From: DATAPE01 sp034667525
Lineage (GTDB): Bacteria; Actinomycetota; CADDZG01; WHSQ01
Direction of reading: 5' to 3'
Length of the DNA: 64,000 nt
NCBI GenBank assembly: GCA_034667525.1
Contig: JAXDJO010000032.1
Coordinates: 1 to 64,000, forward strand
In this document: one piece after another, positions 24,734-34,005 of the stretch
Layout: the number at the start of each line of letters is the position of its first letter
Numbering within the stretch: position 1 is the first letter of the stretch
Position numbers and translations under genes: made by a program
Notes under the pieces: model-generated
Seen by the model: only the letters and a program-made list of their open reading frames with translations
Told to the model about the DNA's origin: nothing
Database searches by the model: none

Positions 24734-25852
24734 TCAGTCGTCAAGCAGCCCCATGCCGCGCGCCCACGACGTCTCGTATTCCGTGATGACAACCGCCAGC
24801 GCTTCCTCCGAGATCTCAAGCGGATTGTGCGTCTCGACCATCACGGCGACCTCATCGGTGCGGGTCTTGGTTTTCGAGGCTTCGATGGCCGCAGGTTGGG
24901 GGCCGTGATGCACGCCTTGGGGATGCAGTGTCATGTAGCCCTCGTCGATACCGACGCGGCTGAAGAAGTTTCCGGAATGGTAGAAGAGCACCTCATCAGC
25001 GTCGATGTTGGCGTGATAGAAGGGCACCTTCAAAACCTCGGGGTCCTCCTCCAATGGGCGTGGAACGAACGAACAGATGACAAAGCCCTCGTTGGCGAAC
25101 GTGCAGTGGGCGGATGGCGGCATGTGATAGCTGGGTGAGTACACCGGCCGATGGTCGAGGATGTTCAGCTTCACCGGAGATAGGTCTCCCTGCCAGCCGA
25201 CGACGTCGAGTGGGTGCCACGCGAACCACAACGAGGTGAACTCGCCGTCCCGCTTCACGCGCACCTCGAACTCCCCCTGCTCGTCGTGGGGATCGGGCTC
25301 GGGCACCTGCAGTACACCCGGATCGAAGATCGCATGCTTGCCCATCAAGCCCCGGTCGGGCAGGTGGAACTCGCCCGTGCCTTCGATGACGAATAGGAAG
25401 TTCTCTTCTCCCTCGGGAACCACACGGTGCGTCGTGCCCTTCGGGATGATGACGTAATCGCCTTCACGGTAGGTCAACGGGCCGTAATCGGTCTCGATCG
25501 TTCCGGCTCCCCGGTGCACGAAATAGCACACGTCTCCGTCGGCGTCTCGTAAGAAATAGGGCATCGGGCCGGCGGGCCGGCTAACGAACAGCCGCACGTC
25601 ACCGTTGCCCGCGATCAGTCCCCAGGTGGAATCTGCATCGCTCATGTCGCCAGGCTTGATCTCATTCAGGTTGAAGGCTCGGGGTCGCAGCTTTCCTTCT
25701 ATCCGGGTCCAGGCGGTGGGGGGATGCGTCCTGTAGAGGTGCGACGCGCGACCGAAGAAAGTCTCCCGTCCATGCTCCTCCTCAAAGGTGCCTCCGGGGA
25801 TCGCGACGTGTGCTTGACGGGATACCTTGCCCTTCGAATGAACGACGTCCAC
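24734..25852 (-). CDS. hmgA: Homogentisate 1,2-dioxygenase
   Basis: This iron(II) ring-cleaving enzyme converts homogentisate to maleylacetoacetate. The 372-residue cupin-type protein has the C-terminal iron-ligand region DEVLFYHSGNFFSRVGI, then YMTLHPQGVHHGP, giving the conserved His/Glu/His set. An N-terminal cupin stretch DVCYFVHRGAGTIETDYGPL is also seen. The GTG start has a TAGGAG ribosome site overlapping the HPPD stop, so the genes are translationally coupled. It lies between hpd and the FAH-type gene. Confidence 0.92.
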   Translation of the reverse strand: MDVVHSKGKVSRQAHVAIPGGTFEEEHGRETFFGRASHLYRTHPPTAWTRIEGKLRPRAFNLNEIKPGDMSDADSTWGLIAGNGDVRLFVSRPAGPMPYFLRDADGDVCYFVHRGAGTIETDYGPLTYREGDYVIIPKGTTHRVVPEGEENFLFVIEGTGEFHLPDRGLMGKHAIFDPGVLQVPEPDPHDEQGEFEVRVKRDGEFTSLWFAWHPLDVVGWQGDLSPVKLNILDHRPVYSPSYHMPPSAHCTFANEGFVICSFVPRPLEEDPEVLKVPFYHANIDADEVLFYHSGNFFSRVGIDEGYMTLHPQGVHHGPQPAAIEASKTKTRTDEVAVMVETHNPLEISEEALAVVITEYETSWARGMGLLDD

Positions 25853-25861
25853 GGCGCGCTC

Positions 25862-26956
25862 CTACAGATTCCCGCGCGTGTCTTGCTCGCGCTCGATCGC
25901 TTCAAACAGCGCCTTGAAGTTCCCTGCCCCGAAGCCTTTGGCGCCGTGTCGTTCGATCAGTTCGAAGAACACGGTTGGACGATCCTGAACTGGCTTGCTG
26001 AAGATCTGCAATAGATATCCGTCCTCGTCCTTGTCCACGAGGATCCCGTTGCGCTGAAGCGCGTCGACCTGAGGCGCTATCTCTGGCACGCGGGCTTTGG
26101 CGTCGTCGTAGTAGTTCTCGGGCACTCGGAGGAATTCGATGCCCCGATCCTGCATCGTCTCGACCGAGGAAACGATGTCATCGCTGGTAAGGGCGATGTG
26201 CTGCACCCCCGGCGAGCGGTAGTACTCGAGGTATTCGTCGATCTGCGATTTCTTCTTGCCGTCTGCGGGTTCGTTTATAGGAAGCTTTATCTTGCCGTTT
26301 CCGTCCCACACCACCTTCGACATGAGGGCTGAATACTCTGTCGAGATCTCCTCGTCGGAGAAGTGCCTGAGCTCGGTAAACCCCATGATCTTCTCGTAGT
26401 ACGCCACCCACTCGTTCATCTTCCCGAGCTCGACGTTGCCCACGACGTGGTCGATGTACTGGATGCCGGCATCGTGACTGGCGCCGTCCGACGCCGGCCG
26501 ATAGCCCGGCAGGAACGCCCCCGAATAGTCCTGGCGGCTGACCAAGGAATGGATCGTTTCGCCATAGGTGTGGATCGAAGCGCGGACGACCTTGCCGTAC
26601 TCATCCTCCAACACTTCCGGTTCGGTGACTCCCCGGGCTCCTCGCTTCGTAGCGACGCGATAAGCCTCTTCCGCATCCGGGACCGTTAGCGCCACGTCGT
26701 ACACGCCATCGCCGTGCGCCTTGACGTGATCGCTGATGGGACTATCGGGCCCCAGAGCGCCCGTGAAGACAAGCCTGACGCTGCCCTGCTCGACCGCCCA
26801 CGAGACGCGGTCCCTTACGCCGGTTTCGAGCCCCAAGTAAGCGAAGGGGCTGAAACCGAGAGCCTTATAGAAATGCGCCGATTGGCGCGCGTTCCCGACT
26901 AGGAATTGGATGTAGTCGATCCCAAGTATGGGAAAAGCATCTTCGAGATCGCTCAC
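25862..26956 (-). CDS. hpd: 4-hydroxyphenylpyruvate dioxygenase
   Basis: It converts 4-hydroxyphenylpyruvate to homogentisate using iron(II) and O2, the entry step of tyrosine catabolism. The 364-residue protein has two VOC domains. Iron ligands lie in GIQYIDHVVGNV (first His), GVQHIALTSDDI (second His) and FFELIERHG (Glu). The C-terminal helix has GFGAGNFKALFEAIEREQ. A strong AAGGAGGTG site precedes the GTG start. It is the first gene of a three-gene leftward operon, hpd-hmgA-FAH. Confidence 0.94.
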   Translation of the reverse strand: MSDLEDAFPILGIDYIQFLVGNARQSAHFYKALGFSPFAYLGLETGVRDRVSWAVEQGSVRLVFTGALGPDSPISDHVKAHGDGVYDVALTVPDAEEAYRVATKRGARGVTEPEVLEDEYGKVVRASIHTYGETIHSLVSRQDYSGAFLPGYRPASDGASHDAGIQYIDHVVGNVELGKMNEWVAYYEKIMGFTELRHFSDEEISTEYSALMSKVVWDGNGKIKLPINEPADGKKKSQIDEYLEYYRSPGVQHIALTSDDIVSSVETMQDRGIEFLRVPENYYDDAKARVPEIAPQVDALQRNGILVDKDEDGYLLQIFSKPVQDRPTVFFELIERHGAKGFGAGNFKALFEAIEREQDTRGNL

Positions 26957-27022
26957 GACACGCCACCTCCTTGTGCACCCTTAGATGTGCTGGTGATGAC
27001 AGCCAGGATAGCCCTCGACGGG

Positions 27023-28525
27023 TCAGCTCCTGGCTAGCCGGAGCCGGATCCCCGCCCATGCCGGGTCCGGCTGAGGGAAATCGGTGCGGAAGTGCACGCC
27101 ACGCGACTCGCGTCTCAAAGAGGCGGCTCTCGCCATCAGGCGAGCCGTGATCGCTCCGGCACGGAGCTCCAGAGCTGCTCGGTCGGTAGTCAGAGGCAGG
27201 AGGGCGAAGTCTTCCAAGGAATCGGCGACAAGCGAAAGCCGGGGCCCGTCGCGCTCGATCCCGAGCGCCTCCGTGCAGATCCGCCGCACCAGCTTCCAGG
27301 CCTCTGGAACTGATACGGAGGCCTCCTGTAGTTCCGGAGGCGAAGGCAACGACTTGATCCGACCGGCGCGTTGTCCTTCGATCGCCCGCGCCGCTCGACG
27401 AGCGAAAACCAGCGCTTCCGCGAGGGAGTTCCCAGCGAGGCGATTCGCTCCGTGCACACCTGTGTTGGCGCACTCACCTATCGCATAGAGGCGGGGGATC
27501 GAAGCGCGGCCGTCAAGATCCGTCTGCACCCCTCCCATGGAGTAGTGGGCGGCAGGGACGACCGGGATGAGATCGTGAAGCGGATCAACACCGAAAGAAC
27601 GACAGGCCGCAACGACAGTTCCGAACTCCGACTCCAACACCTCGGCGGCCAGGTGCCTGCAATCCAGCCACGCCTTGCGCTGCCAGATCGCCCGGGCGAC
27701 CACGTCACGAGGGGCCAGTTCGCCGTCCGAGTGATGGTCGAACAGGAAGCGGCGGCCCTCTGCATCAACCACAAAGGCGCCGGCCCCCCGCAAGGCCTCG
27801 GTAACCAACACTCGCTGCTGACCGGAACCCAAAGCCAGAGCGGTGGGGTGGAACTGCACGAATTCGATGTCGGCAAGCCCGGCCCCCGCCTCCCACGCCA
27901 GCGCCCATCCATCACCGGTCGCTCCCGGTGGATTCGTCGTGGATGCGAAGAGACCGCCAACGCCCCCGGAGGCGAGCACCGTCGATGTCGCGCTGATCTC
28001 GATCAGTCCCTCATCGGTCAGCACCCAGCCGCCTGCACAGCGACCATCAACCACGGCGAGCTTGACGCAGGCTCCCTCGATCCGACGAATGCGATCCCCA
28101 GCCGCTTTTCGCAGCGTGTCCATGATGGCGGCCCCTGTCGCATCGGCTGCGTGCGCCGAGCGCGCGACACTCTGGCCCCCTTCCCGTGCGAGGTGGAGCT
28201 CTCCTTTGCTCGTTCTATCGAACGCGCAGCCCAGCTCGACCAACTCGAGGACGCACTCGGGGGCCTCGGAAGACAGCACCGCCACCGCGGAGGGGTCGGC
28301 GTGACCCGCGGCCACCCGGGAGGTGTCTTCAGCATGGAGCTGGGGCGAGTCGCCCGGCCCCAGAGCTGCGGCGACACCACCTTGGGCCCAGAACGAGGAG
28401 CCGCGCCCGCGCGATCCCTTGTCGACGACGAGCACGTCGGTCTCCTCCGGCAGGTGCAATGCCGCGAACAAGCCGGCAGCGCCCGCACCGATGATCAGAA
28501 CGTCTGCGCGCATCCGCTCCGGCAT
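27023..28525 (-). CDS. nadB: L-aspartate oxidase
   Basis: This FAD flavoprotein oxidises L-aspartate to iminoaspartate for quinolinate and NAD synthesis. The 500-residue protein opens with the FAD motif ADVLIIGAGAAGLFAALHL. It has the flavin-loop GRGSSFWAQGGVAAAL and the substrate-site segment FVQFHPTAL, with LVTEALRGAGAFVVD, HYSMGGVQTDLDG and GECANTGVHGANRLAGNSL. It partly overlaps the enoyl-CoA hydratase operon, starting at that gene's stop. The partner genes nadA and nadC are about 21 kb away instead of adjacent. Confidence 0.93.
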   Translation of the reverse strand: MPERMRADVLIIGAGAAGLFAALHLPEETDVLVVDKGSRGRGSSFWAQGGVAAALGPGDSPQLHAEDTSRVAAGHADPSAVAVLSSEAPECVLELVELGCAFDRTSKGELHLAREGGQSVARSAHAADATGAAIMDTLRKAAGDRIRRIEGACVKLAVVDGRCAGGWVLTDEGLIEISATSTVLASGGVGGLFASTTNPPGATGDGWALAWEAGAGLADIEFVQFHPTALALGSGQQRVLVTEALRGAGAFVVDAEGRRFLFDHHSDGELAPRDVVARAIWQRKAWLDCRHLAAEVLESEFGTVVAACRSFGVDPLHDLIPVVPAAHYSMGGVQTDLDGRASIPRLYAIGECANTGVHGANRLAGNSLAEALVFARRAARAIEGQRAGRIKSLPSPPELQEASVSVPEAWKLVRRICTEALGIERDGPRLSLVADSLEDFALLPLTTDRAALELRAGAITARLMARAASLRRESRGVHFRTDFPQPDPAWAGIRLRLARS

Positions 28526-28526
28526 C

Positions 28527-29312
28527 TCACATCCCCCGGAATCTGGGAGGGCGCTTGGCCAAGAAAGCCAAAACTCCTTCGAGATGATCCGCGGTGTTGC
28601 CGGCGTCGGATTGCGCGTGAACCTCGGCGTTCAGCTGATCGTCAAGGGTGGAGGTGGCTGCAGTCGCTAGCAGCGACTTGGTAAGAGCGAACGCGCGCGT
28701 CGGCCCCCTTGCCAGATCCTGCGCGAACTGCCTCCATTCGTCCTCGAATCCCCCGGCATCGACCACCTTGTTGACCAGCCCCAGCTCCAGAGCTTCTCGA
28801 GCGGAGATGGACGCGCCGGTGGTGGCAAGCTCCCACGCTTTCGCGGCTCCCACCATCCTCGTTAAGAACCAGATCCCGCCCGAATCCGGAACGAGACCCA
28901 CCTTGACGAAGGCAAGCGCGAGCTTTGCATGCTCGGAGGCGATCCGGAAATCACACGCCAGTGCGATGCTGGCCCCGGCCCCCGCGGCCACCCCATTGAG
29001 TGCCGCCACCACCGGCTTCGGAGCACCCCTTATCGCCCGTACCAACGGGTTGTATCTATCGATCAACGTCTGGCCCAGTCTGGCAGAGACGCCGCGGTTG
29101 TAGTCCTCTGCCAGCGCTCCGAGATCCTCACCCGCGCAGAAGGCTCGACCCTTGCCCGTGAGGACTATGCAACGAACCTGATCATCGTCCGCCGCTGTCG
29201 CCATAGCTTCCAACAGCGCGTGCCCGAGGTCGTGGTCCAGCGCGTTCATTACCTCTGGGCGATCGAGCGTGAGAGTCGCAACACCTTCTTGTAGGGAATG
29301 CTCCAAAGTCAC
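28527..29312 (-). CDS. Enoyl-CoA hydratase/isomerase family protein
   Basis: This is a crotonase-fold enzyme of 261 residues acting on an acyl-CoA. Typical motifs are VATLTLDRPEVMNALDHDL, the oxyanion-hole region GKGRAFCAGEDLGALAEDY, and KPVVAALNGVAAGAGASIAL with ACDFRIASEHAKLALAF. The reading frame stays open upstream, but homology begins at VTLEHSLQEG. The GTG at 29312 has a TACGCT box exactly 6 nt before it. It is co-transcribed with nadB. PaaG/EchA-like function is possible; the substrate is unknown. Confidence 0.88.
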   Translation of the reverse strand: MTLEHSLQEGVATLTLDRPEVMNALDHDLGHALLEAMATAADDDQVRCIVLTGKGRAFCAGEDLGALAEDYNRGVSARLGQTLIDRYNPLVRAIRGAPKPVVAALNGVAAGAGASIALACDFRIASEHAKLALAFVKVGLVPDSGGIWFLTRMVGAAKAWELATTGASISAREALELGLVNKVVDAGGFEDEWRQFAQDLARGPTRAFALTKSLLATAATSTLDDQLNAEVHAQSDAGNTADHLEGVLAFLAKRPPRFRGM

Positions 29313-29318
29313 GCGCCC

Positions 29319-29324
29319 AGCGTA
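29319..29324 (-). promoter_or_regulatory. -10 box TACGCT, leaderless promoter of the enoyl-CoA hydratase
   Basis: On the minus strand TACGCT is followed by 6 nt (GGGCGC) and the GTG at 29310-29312. No ribosome site is present. Confidence 0.45.
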
Positions 29325-29382
29325 TAGCGGGGGGAGCGCACTGCCAGAGGCTCGCGTCGGGTCGAGGTCGCGCAAGCGTGAG

Positions 29383-30882
29383 CTAGCGGCGTTCCCTTCC
29401 CCGGTCCGCGGCAGGATCGGCGATGCTGCCGGAGCCAAAACTCTGCGGGTTTTCCAGGACATGCTTGTTCGCAAGCTCGTGGGCCGGTATCGGGATCGGG
29501 TATTTGGAAGAAAAGCATGCGGTGCAGAAGTTCTCCGGCGGGATCTCGGTGGCTCCGAGCATCCCCTCCATGGACAGATAGGAAAGGGAGTCGGCGCCAA
29601 TATGCGCCCGGATCTGCTCGATGTCCAAGCGCGCTCCGATGAGCTCATCCTGATCCGGCATGTCGATGCCGTAGAAACACGGCCACTTGATCGGCGGGGA
29701 GGAGATCCTCATGTGCACCTCGCGGGCACCCGCCTCACGGAGCATGGCAACTATCTGTTTGGTGGTGTTGCCGCGAACGATCGAATCGTCCACGACAACG
29801 AGCCTGCGTCCTGCGATGACTTCCCGCAGAGGGTTCAGCTTCATCCTTATGCCCTGCTGGCGCATGGCTTGTGTCGGCTGGATGAAGGTCCGGCCGACAT
29901 AGCGATTCTTGACGAATCCCTCCCCGTAGGCGATTCCCGATCCTTGCGCGAATCCTTGGGCTGCTGGTACCCCACTGTCCGGGACCGGCACGACGAGCTC
30001 GGCGCGCGCCGGAGCTTCGGCGGCAAGCTGCTCCCCCATCCTGTAGCGGGTTGCATAAACGTTCTGTCCCATCAGCGTCGAGTCCGGCCTAGCGAAGTAG
30101 ACGTGCTCGAACACGCAGGCTGCATGGTTGGGGGCAGCGAAGGAGCGGCTCTTGAGGCCATCGGGGCCCTCTCCATCGATCATGACGAATTCACCGGGCT
30201 CAACGTCCCGGATGAAGCGCGCTCCAAGGAGATCGAGAGCGCACGTTTCGGAAGCAAGTATCCAGCCCCGCTCGTCGGCCAAGCGGCCGATGCACAGCGG
30301 GCGGAATCCGTATGCGTCGCGCGCCCCGAAGACACGGCCCTCGTCCATCATCGTGAACGAGAAGGCGCCCTTCAAGGTGGGCAGAACCTGCATGATCGCC
30401 CGTTCGGTATCGCCGTCGTTGGCACGGGCTATCCGGGCAGCCACGAGGTCGGTATCGGAAGAAGATGATGGGAGCCTCGCAGCCGAAGGGGTGGGATCGC
30501 CACCAGCATCGGCGAGCGAGCGTTTCAACTCGAGCGTGTTCACGAGGTTGCCGTTGTGTGCAACTGCTATCTGCCCCGTGGCCGAGCTCTTGTAGGAAGG
30601 CTGCGCGTTCTCCCACGTTGTGGAGCCCGTAGTTGAGTACCTCACGTGACCGATCGCGAGATGGCCGCGGAGACTTCCGAGCACGGTTTCATCGAATACC
30701 TGGGCGACGAGGCCCAGTTCCTTGTAAACGACGACGGTGCCGCCGTCGGAGATGGCAATGCCTGCGGATTCCTGTCCGCGATGTTGCAACGCGTACAAGG
30801 CGTAGTAGGTGAGGCGCCCCACATCCTCGGTGGGGGCATAGATCGCGACTACTCCACAGGCATCGCGCGCTTCCCCACTCAT
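29383..30882 (-). CDS. purF: Amidophosphoribosyltransferase
   Basis: This is the first step of purine synthesis, PRPP plus glutamine to phosphoribosylamine. An 8-residue propeptide (MSGEARDA) precedes the catalytic Cys of CGVVAIYAP. The glutaminase domain has LQHRGQESAGIA. The PRTase domain has LVVVDDSIVRGNTTKQIV (PRPP loop). Cysteines in KWPCFYGIDMP and FCTACFSSKYP fit the Bacillus-type [4Fe-4S] enzyme. Its ATG overlaps the purL stop (ATGA). A TAGCAT box exactly 6 nt upstream, inside purL, could give it its own promoter. purM, which often follows purF, is absent. Confidence 0.95.
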   Translation of the reverse strand: MSGEARDACGVVAIYAPTEDVGRLTYYALYALQHRGQESAGIAISDGGTVVVYKELGLVAQVFDETVLGSLRGHLAIGHVRYSTTGSTTWENAQPSYKSSATGQIAVAHNGNLVNTLELKRSLADAGGDPTPSAARLPSSSSDTDLVAARIARANDGDTERAIMQVLPTLKGAFSFTMMDEGRVFGARDAYGFRPLCIGRLADERGWILASETCALDLLGARFIRDVEPGEFVMIDGEGPDGLKSRSFAAPNHAACVFEHVYFARPDSTLMGQNVYATRYRMGEQLAAEAPARAELVVPVPDSGVPAAQGFAQGSGIAYGEGFVKNRYVGRTFIQPTQAMRQQGIRMKLNPLREVIAGRRLVVVDDSIVRGNTTKQIVAMLREAGAREVHMRISSPPIKWPCFYGIDMPDQDELIGARLDIEQIRAHIGADSLSYLSMEGMLGATEIPPENFCTACFSSKYPIPIPAHELANKHVLENPQSFGSGSIADPAADRGRERR

Positions 30883-33092
30883 CGGTCCATGCTAGCGGAG
30901 AGAATCTGGGGCAGAGTGTCTTCGAACACCCGCTCCACATCGTCCAACATCAACGCAAAGGGACCGAAGTCAAGGGTTCCGCCCCCCACTACTCCGATCA
31001 CCCGAACGGGAACCCGATACTCCGCCGCCAGCTGAACGAGGTCTTCCACGTGATGCTCGGGGCAGGACGCGATGACCCGCGACGGCGACTCGGAGAACAG
31101 CGCGGCATGTAACTCCCCTCCCGGCGAGATGTCGGAGAGGTCGACGCTGAAGCCGCGATGTCCCGCGAGAGCGCACTCGGCCAGGGCGACGGCCGCACCG
31201 CCTTGAGACAGGTCGTGGCAGGAAACGAGCAGCCCTGCATCGGCGGCGCGGTGCAATAGCAGGTGCAGGTTGTGCTCGCCCTCGAGGTCGAGCTTCGGGG
31301 GCCTGCCGGCAACTACGCCGAACATGACCTTGGCGTATTCGCTGCCCCCTAGATCCCCGGGATCGGTCGACCCGAACATCACGATCTGGTGACCGTCCCG
31401 GCCGAACGCCGTACCCACGGCCGAGTGGAAGGATTCGAGCACGCCCAGCATGCCGATCACCGGCGTGGGGAAGACGGCGCGCCCGGCGGTCTCGTTATAG
31501 AACGACACATTGCCCCCGGTCACCGGAGTGGAAAAGGCTGCACACGCATCGGAGATACCCCGCACGACTTCCGTGAACTGCCACATCACCGCAGGGTCTT
31601 CGGGGTTGCCGAAGTTGAGGCAGTTCGTGATGGCCACGGGAAGCGCACCCACGGCGGCTACATTGCGCGCCGCTTCCGCGACCGCCAGAAGAGCGCCTTG
31701 ATAGGGATCGAGGTAGCAAAAACGCCCAGGGCCATCGGTGCTGATCGCCACTGCGGTCTCGCGGTCGGGCAGGCGGATGACCGCAGCATCGCCTCCGGGG
31801 GGACCGATCGTCCCCAGGAAGATCATGTGGTCGTACTGCCGCCATAGCCATCTCTTCGAAGCGATCGCAGGCGAGGCCAGCACGCTCATCACCGCTGCTG
31901 CCAGATCGTCCGGAGGTCCTCCACCGTGAGGGCTCTTCTGCAGCTCGTCCAGCCACTCCGGGCGCCGCCGGTTGCGGTCAAGAAGGGGAGCTTGCTCCGT
32001 GAGCGCACCCACCGGGATATCGGCGACGGTCTCGCCCTGCATCTCCACCTCGAGTTTGCCGGTGGCGGTGACCTCTCCGATGACCTCCGCGCTCACGCCC
32101 CAGTGGGCGCAGACCGCCAGGGCATCGGTCACGAGATGGGGTTCGACTACCGCAAGCATCCTTTCCTGGGACTCCGAGATCATGATCTCGAACGGCTCCA
32201 TCGCCTGCTGTCGCAGATGAACATGGTCCGCGTGGAGATGCATCCCGCTGCCCGCCTTATCGGCCATCTCGGATGCGGGGCAGGTGATCCCGCCGGCGCC
32301 GAGATCCTGGATCCCCACCAGAAGATCGCGCCTAATGAGCTCGAGCGATGCTTCGATGAGCAGCTTCCCGCTGAAGGGATCACCCACCTGCACGGACGGA
32401 CGCTTGTCATCCGATCCTTCGTCGAAGCCGGCAGAGGCCAGCACGCTGGCTCCGCCGATCCCGTCGCGTCCCGTCGAGGCTCCGAACAGAAGCACCTTGT
32501 TGCCGGCACCAGATGCTCGCCCCTGCATCAGCTTGTACTCCACGATCCCCAGACAAGCGACGTTCACAAGGGGATTGTCGGCGTAGCAATCCTCGAAGCC
32601 AGTCTCGCCGCCGACGGTAGGAACGCCGATGGAATTGCCATAAGACGAGATCCCACGCGCGACTCCGTCCACCAAGAAGCGAGTCGGGGCATCGCCCAGT
32701 TCGCCGAAGCGCAGCGAATCCATCAATGCGATGGGGCGGGCCCCCATTGAGACGATGTCGCGGATGATCCCTCCAACTCCCGTAGCGGCGCCGTTGAATG
32801 GCTCCACGAAAGACGGGTGGTTGTGGGATTCCGCCTTCCAGGCGACCGCAACGCCTGGAGCGACCTCGACGATGCCTGCTCCCTCCCCGGGCCCCACGAG
32901 GATCCGATCCCCGGTCGACGGCATCTTCTTGAGGTGCAAGCGACTCGATTTGTAGGAACAGTGCTCGCTCCACATGACAGAAAACATCGCCAGCTCGGCG
33001 TGGGTCGGCTCACGTTGGAGCTCCGAGCGGATCTGCTGAAATTCCTCGTCGGTCAGCCCCAGCTCGCGATGCAGGGAGAGCGCTGTGGTCAC
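30879..33092 (-). CDS. purL: Phosphoribosylformylglycinamidine synthase, large subunit
   Basis: It converts FGAR to FGAM with ATP and ammonia from PurQ. The 737 residues match the small PurL type that works with separate PurQ and PurS. Motifs are FSVMWSEHCSYKSSR (near the N-terminus), HNHPSFVEPFNGAATGVGGIIRD, QDLGAGGITCPASEMA and the second-half CLNFGNPEDPAVMWQF and VSCHDLSQGGAAVALAE. The GTG start overlaps the purQ stop (GTGA) and the stop overlaps purF. The gene belongs to the tightly coupled purC-S-Q-L-F chain. Confidence 0.96.
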   Translation of the reverse strand: MTTALSLHRELGLTDEEFQQIRSELQREPTHAELAMFSVMWSEHCSYKSSRLHLKKMPSTGDRILVGPGEGAGIVEVAPGVAVAWKAESHNHPSFVEPFNGAATGVGGIIRDIVSMGARPIALMDSLRFGELGDAPTRFLVDGVARGISSYGNSIGVPTVGGETGFEDCYADNPLVNVACLGIVEYKLMQGRASGAGNKVLLFGASTGRDGIGGASVLASAGFDEGSDDKRPSVQVGDPFSGKLLIEASLELIRRDLLVGIQDLGAGGITCPASEMADKAGSGMHLHADHVHLRQQAMEPFEIMISESQERMLAVVEPHLVTDALAVCAHWGVSAEVIGEVTATGKLEVEMQGETVADIPVGALTEQAPLLDRNRRRPEWLDELQKSPHGGGPPDDLAAAVMSVLASPAIASKRWLWRQYDHMIFLGTIGPPGGDAAVIRLPDRETAVAISTDGPGRFCYLDPYQGALLAVAEAARNVAAVGALPVAITNCLNFGNPEDPAVMWQFTEVVRGISDACAAFSTPVTGGNVSFYNETAGRAVFPTPVIGMLGVLESFHSAVGTAFGRDGHQIVMFGSTDPGDLGGSEYAKVMFGVVAGRPPKLDLEGEHNLHLLLHRAADAGLLVSCHDLSQGGAAVALAECALAGHRGFSVDLSDISPGGELHAALFSESPSRVIASCPEHHVEDLVQLAAEYRVPVRVIGVVGGGTLDFGPFALMLDDVERVFEDTLPQILSASMDR
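30889..30894 (-). promoter_or_regulatory. -10-like TAGCAT box 6 nt before purF, inside purL
   Basis: On the minus strand TAGCAT is followed by GGACCG and the purF ATG, the same geometry as leaderless promoters elsewhere here. It lies in the last codons of purL, so it might be an internal promoter or chance. Confidence 0.3.
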
Positions 33093-33763
33093 GCGGCGAA
33101 GCGCTGGGCATGATCGAGCATGGCGCGAAGGATGACCCGTCCGTCTTCCGAACCCAGCACCGACTCACACGCGCGCTCTGGGTGCGGCATCAATCCAAGG
33201 ACGTTGCCCGCGGGATTACAGAGACCTGCCACCGACCCCAGGGATCCGTTCGGGTTGTCGGCGTAGCGCAGAACGATCTGGCCGTTGTCGTGCAGCCGCT
33301 GGAATGTCTCAGGCTCGCAGTACCAGTTGCCGTCGAAATGATTTATCGGGATCCGCAGCACATCGCCGGTCTGCGTCCTACAGGTGAAGGGCGTGTCTGC
33401 ATTCTCTACACGAACGTCCGTCCACTCGCACAGGAACTTCAAGCCCGCGTTCTTCCGAAGAGCACCCGGCAACATGCCGGCCTCACAAAGGATCTGAAAC
33501 CCGTTGCAGATCCCAAGCACCAATCCGCCCGATTCTGCATGCTTCCTCACGGCATCCATCACCGGCGAGAAGCGAGCGATCGCCCCTGCTCGAAGGTAAT
33601 CCCCGTGGGCGAAGCCGCCGGGGAGGATCACCACGTCGACGTCCGGTAACGCACTTTCGGTATGCCACACCATCGCCGTTGAGGCCCCTAGCCCAGACAG
33701 CGCCCGCCTACAGTCCTGTTCGCAATTAGATCCAGGAAACACCACGATGCCGGCTGAAGTCAT
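33089..33763 (-). CDS. purQ: Phosphoribosylformylglycinamidine synthase, glutaminase subunit
   Basis: This is a class I glutamine amidotransferase of about 224 residues that feeds ammonia to PurL. It starts MTSAGIVVFPGSNCEQDC and has VVILPGGFAHGDYLRAGAIA, the nucleophile Cys in VLGICNGFQIL, and the C-terminal His/Glu of MPHPERACE. The ATG at 33763 overlaps the purS stop (ATGA), which decides against an upstream in-frame start. Its stop overlaps the purL GTG. Confidence 0.95.
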   Translation of the reverse strand: MTSAGIVVFPGSNCEQDCRRALSGLGASTAMVWHTESALPDVDVVILPGGFAHGDYLRAGAIARFSPVMDAVRKHAESGGLVLGICNGFQILCEAGMLPGALRKNAGLKFLCEWTDVRVENADTPFTCRTQTGDVLRIPINHFDGNWYCEPETFQRLHDNGQIVLRYADNPNGSLGSVAGLCNPAGNVLGLMPHPERACESVLGSEDGRVILRAMLDHAQRFAA

Positions 33764-34005
33764 CGGATCGTCACTTCGTACGACTCGATCACCGGATTCG
33801 CCAGGAGTTTGTCGCACATCTCCACAACTCGCTGGCGCGCTTCGCTCTCGTTCGCAGCCTCCAGCTGAAGCTCTATTCGCTTTCCAACCCGTACATCATG
33901 AACGCCGGTGTACCCCAGCACCGGAAGCGCACCCTCGATCGTTTGACCCTGAGGGTCGGCGACGCCCGGCTTCGGCATCACGCTTACCAGTGCAGTGAAC
34001 GCCAT
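33760..34005 (-). CDS. purS: Phosphoribosylformylglycinamidine synthase, PurS subunit
   Basis: This is an 81-residue PurS (MAFTALVSVMPKPGVADPQG, LPVLGYTGVHDVRVGKRIEL, CDKLLANPVIESYEV) that bridges PurL and PurQ in the FGAM synthase complex. The ATG at 34003-34005 shares one base with the stop of the upstream membrane protein (TGATG). The stop overlaps purQ. The reading frame is open far upstream, but only these 81 residues match the family. Confidence 0.93.
   Translation of the reverse strand: MAFTALVSVMPKPGVADPQGQTIEGALPVLGYTGVHDVRVGKRIELQLEAANESEARQRVVEMCDKLLANPVIESYEVTIR

Noticed and set aside
28527..29648. A 373-residue enoyl-CoA hydratase
   Set aside because: The first 112 residues are the antisense/out-of-frame overlap with purF. 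Homology begins at the GTG 29312.
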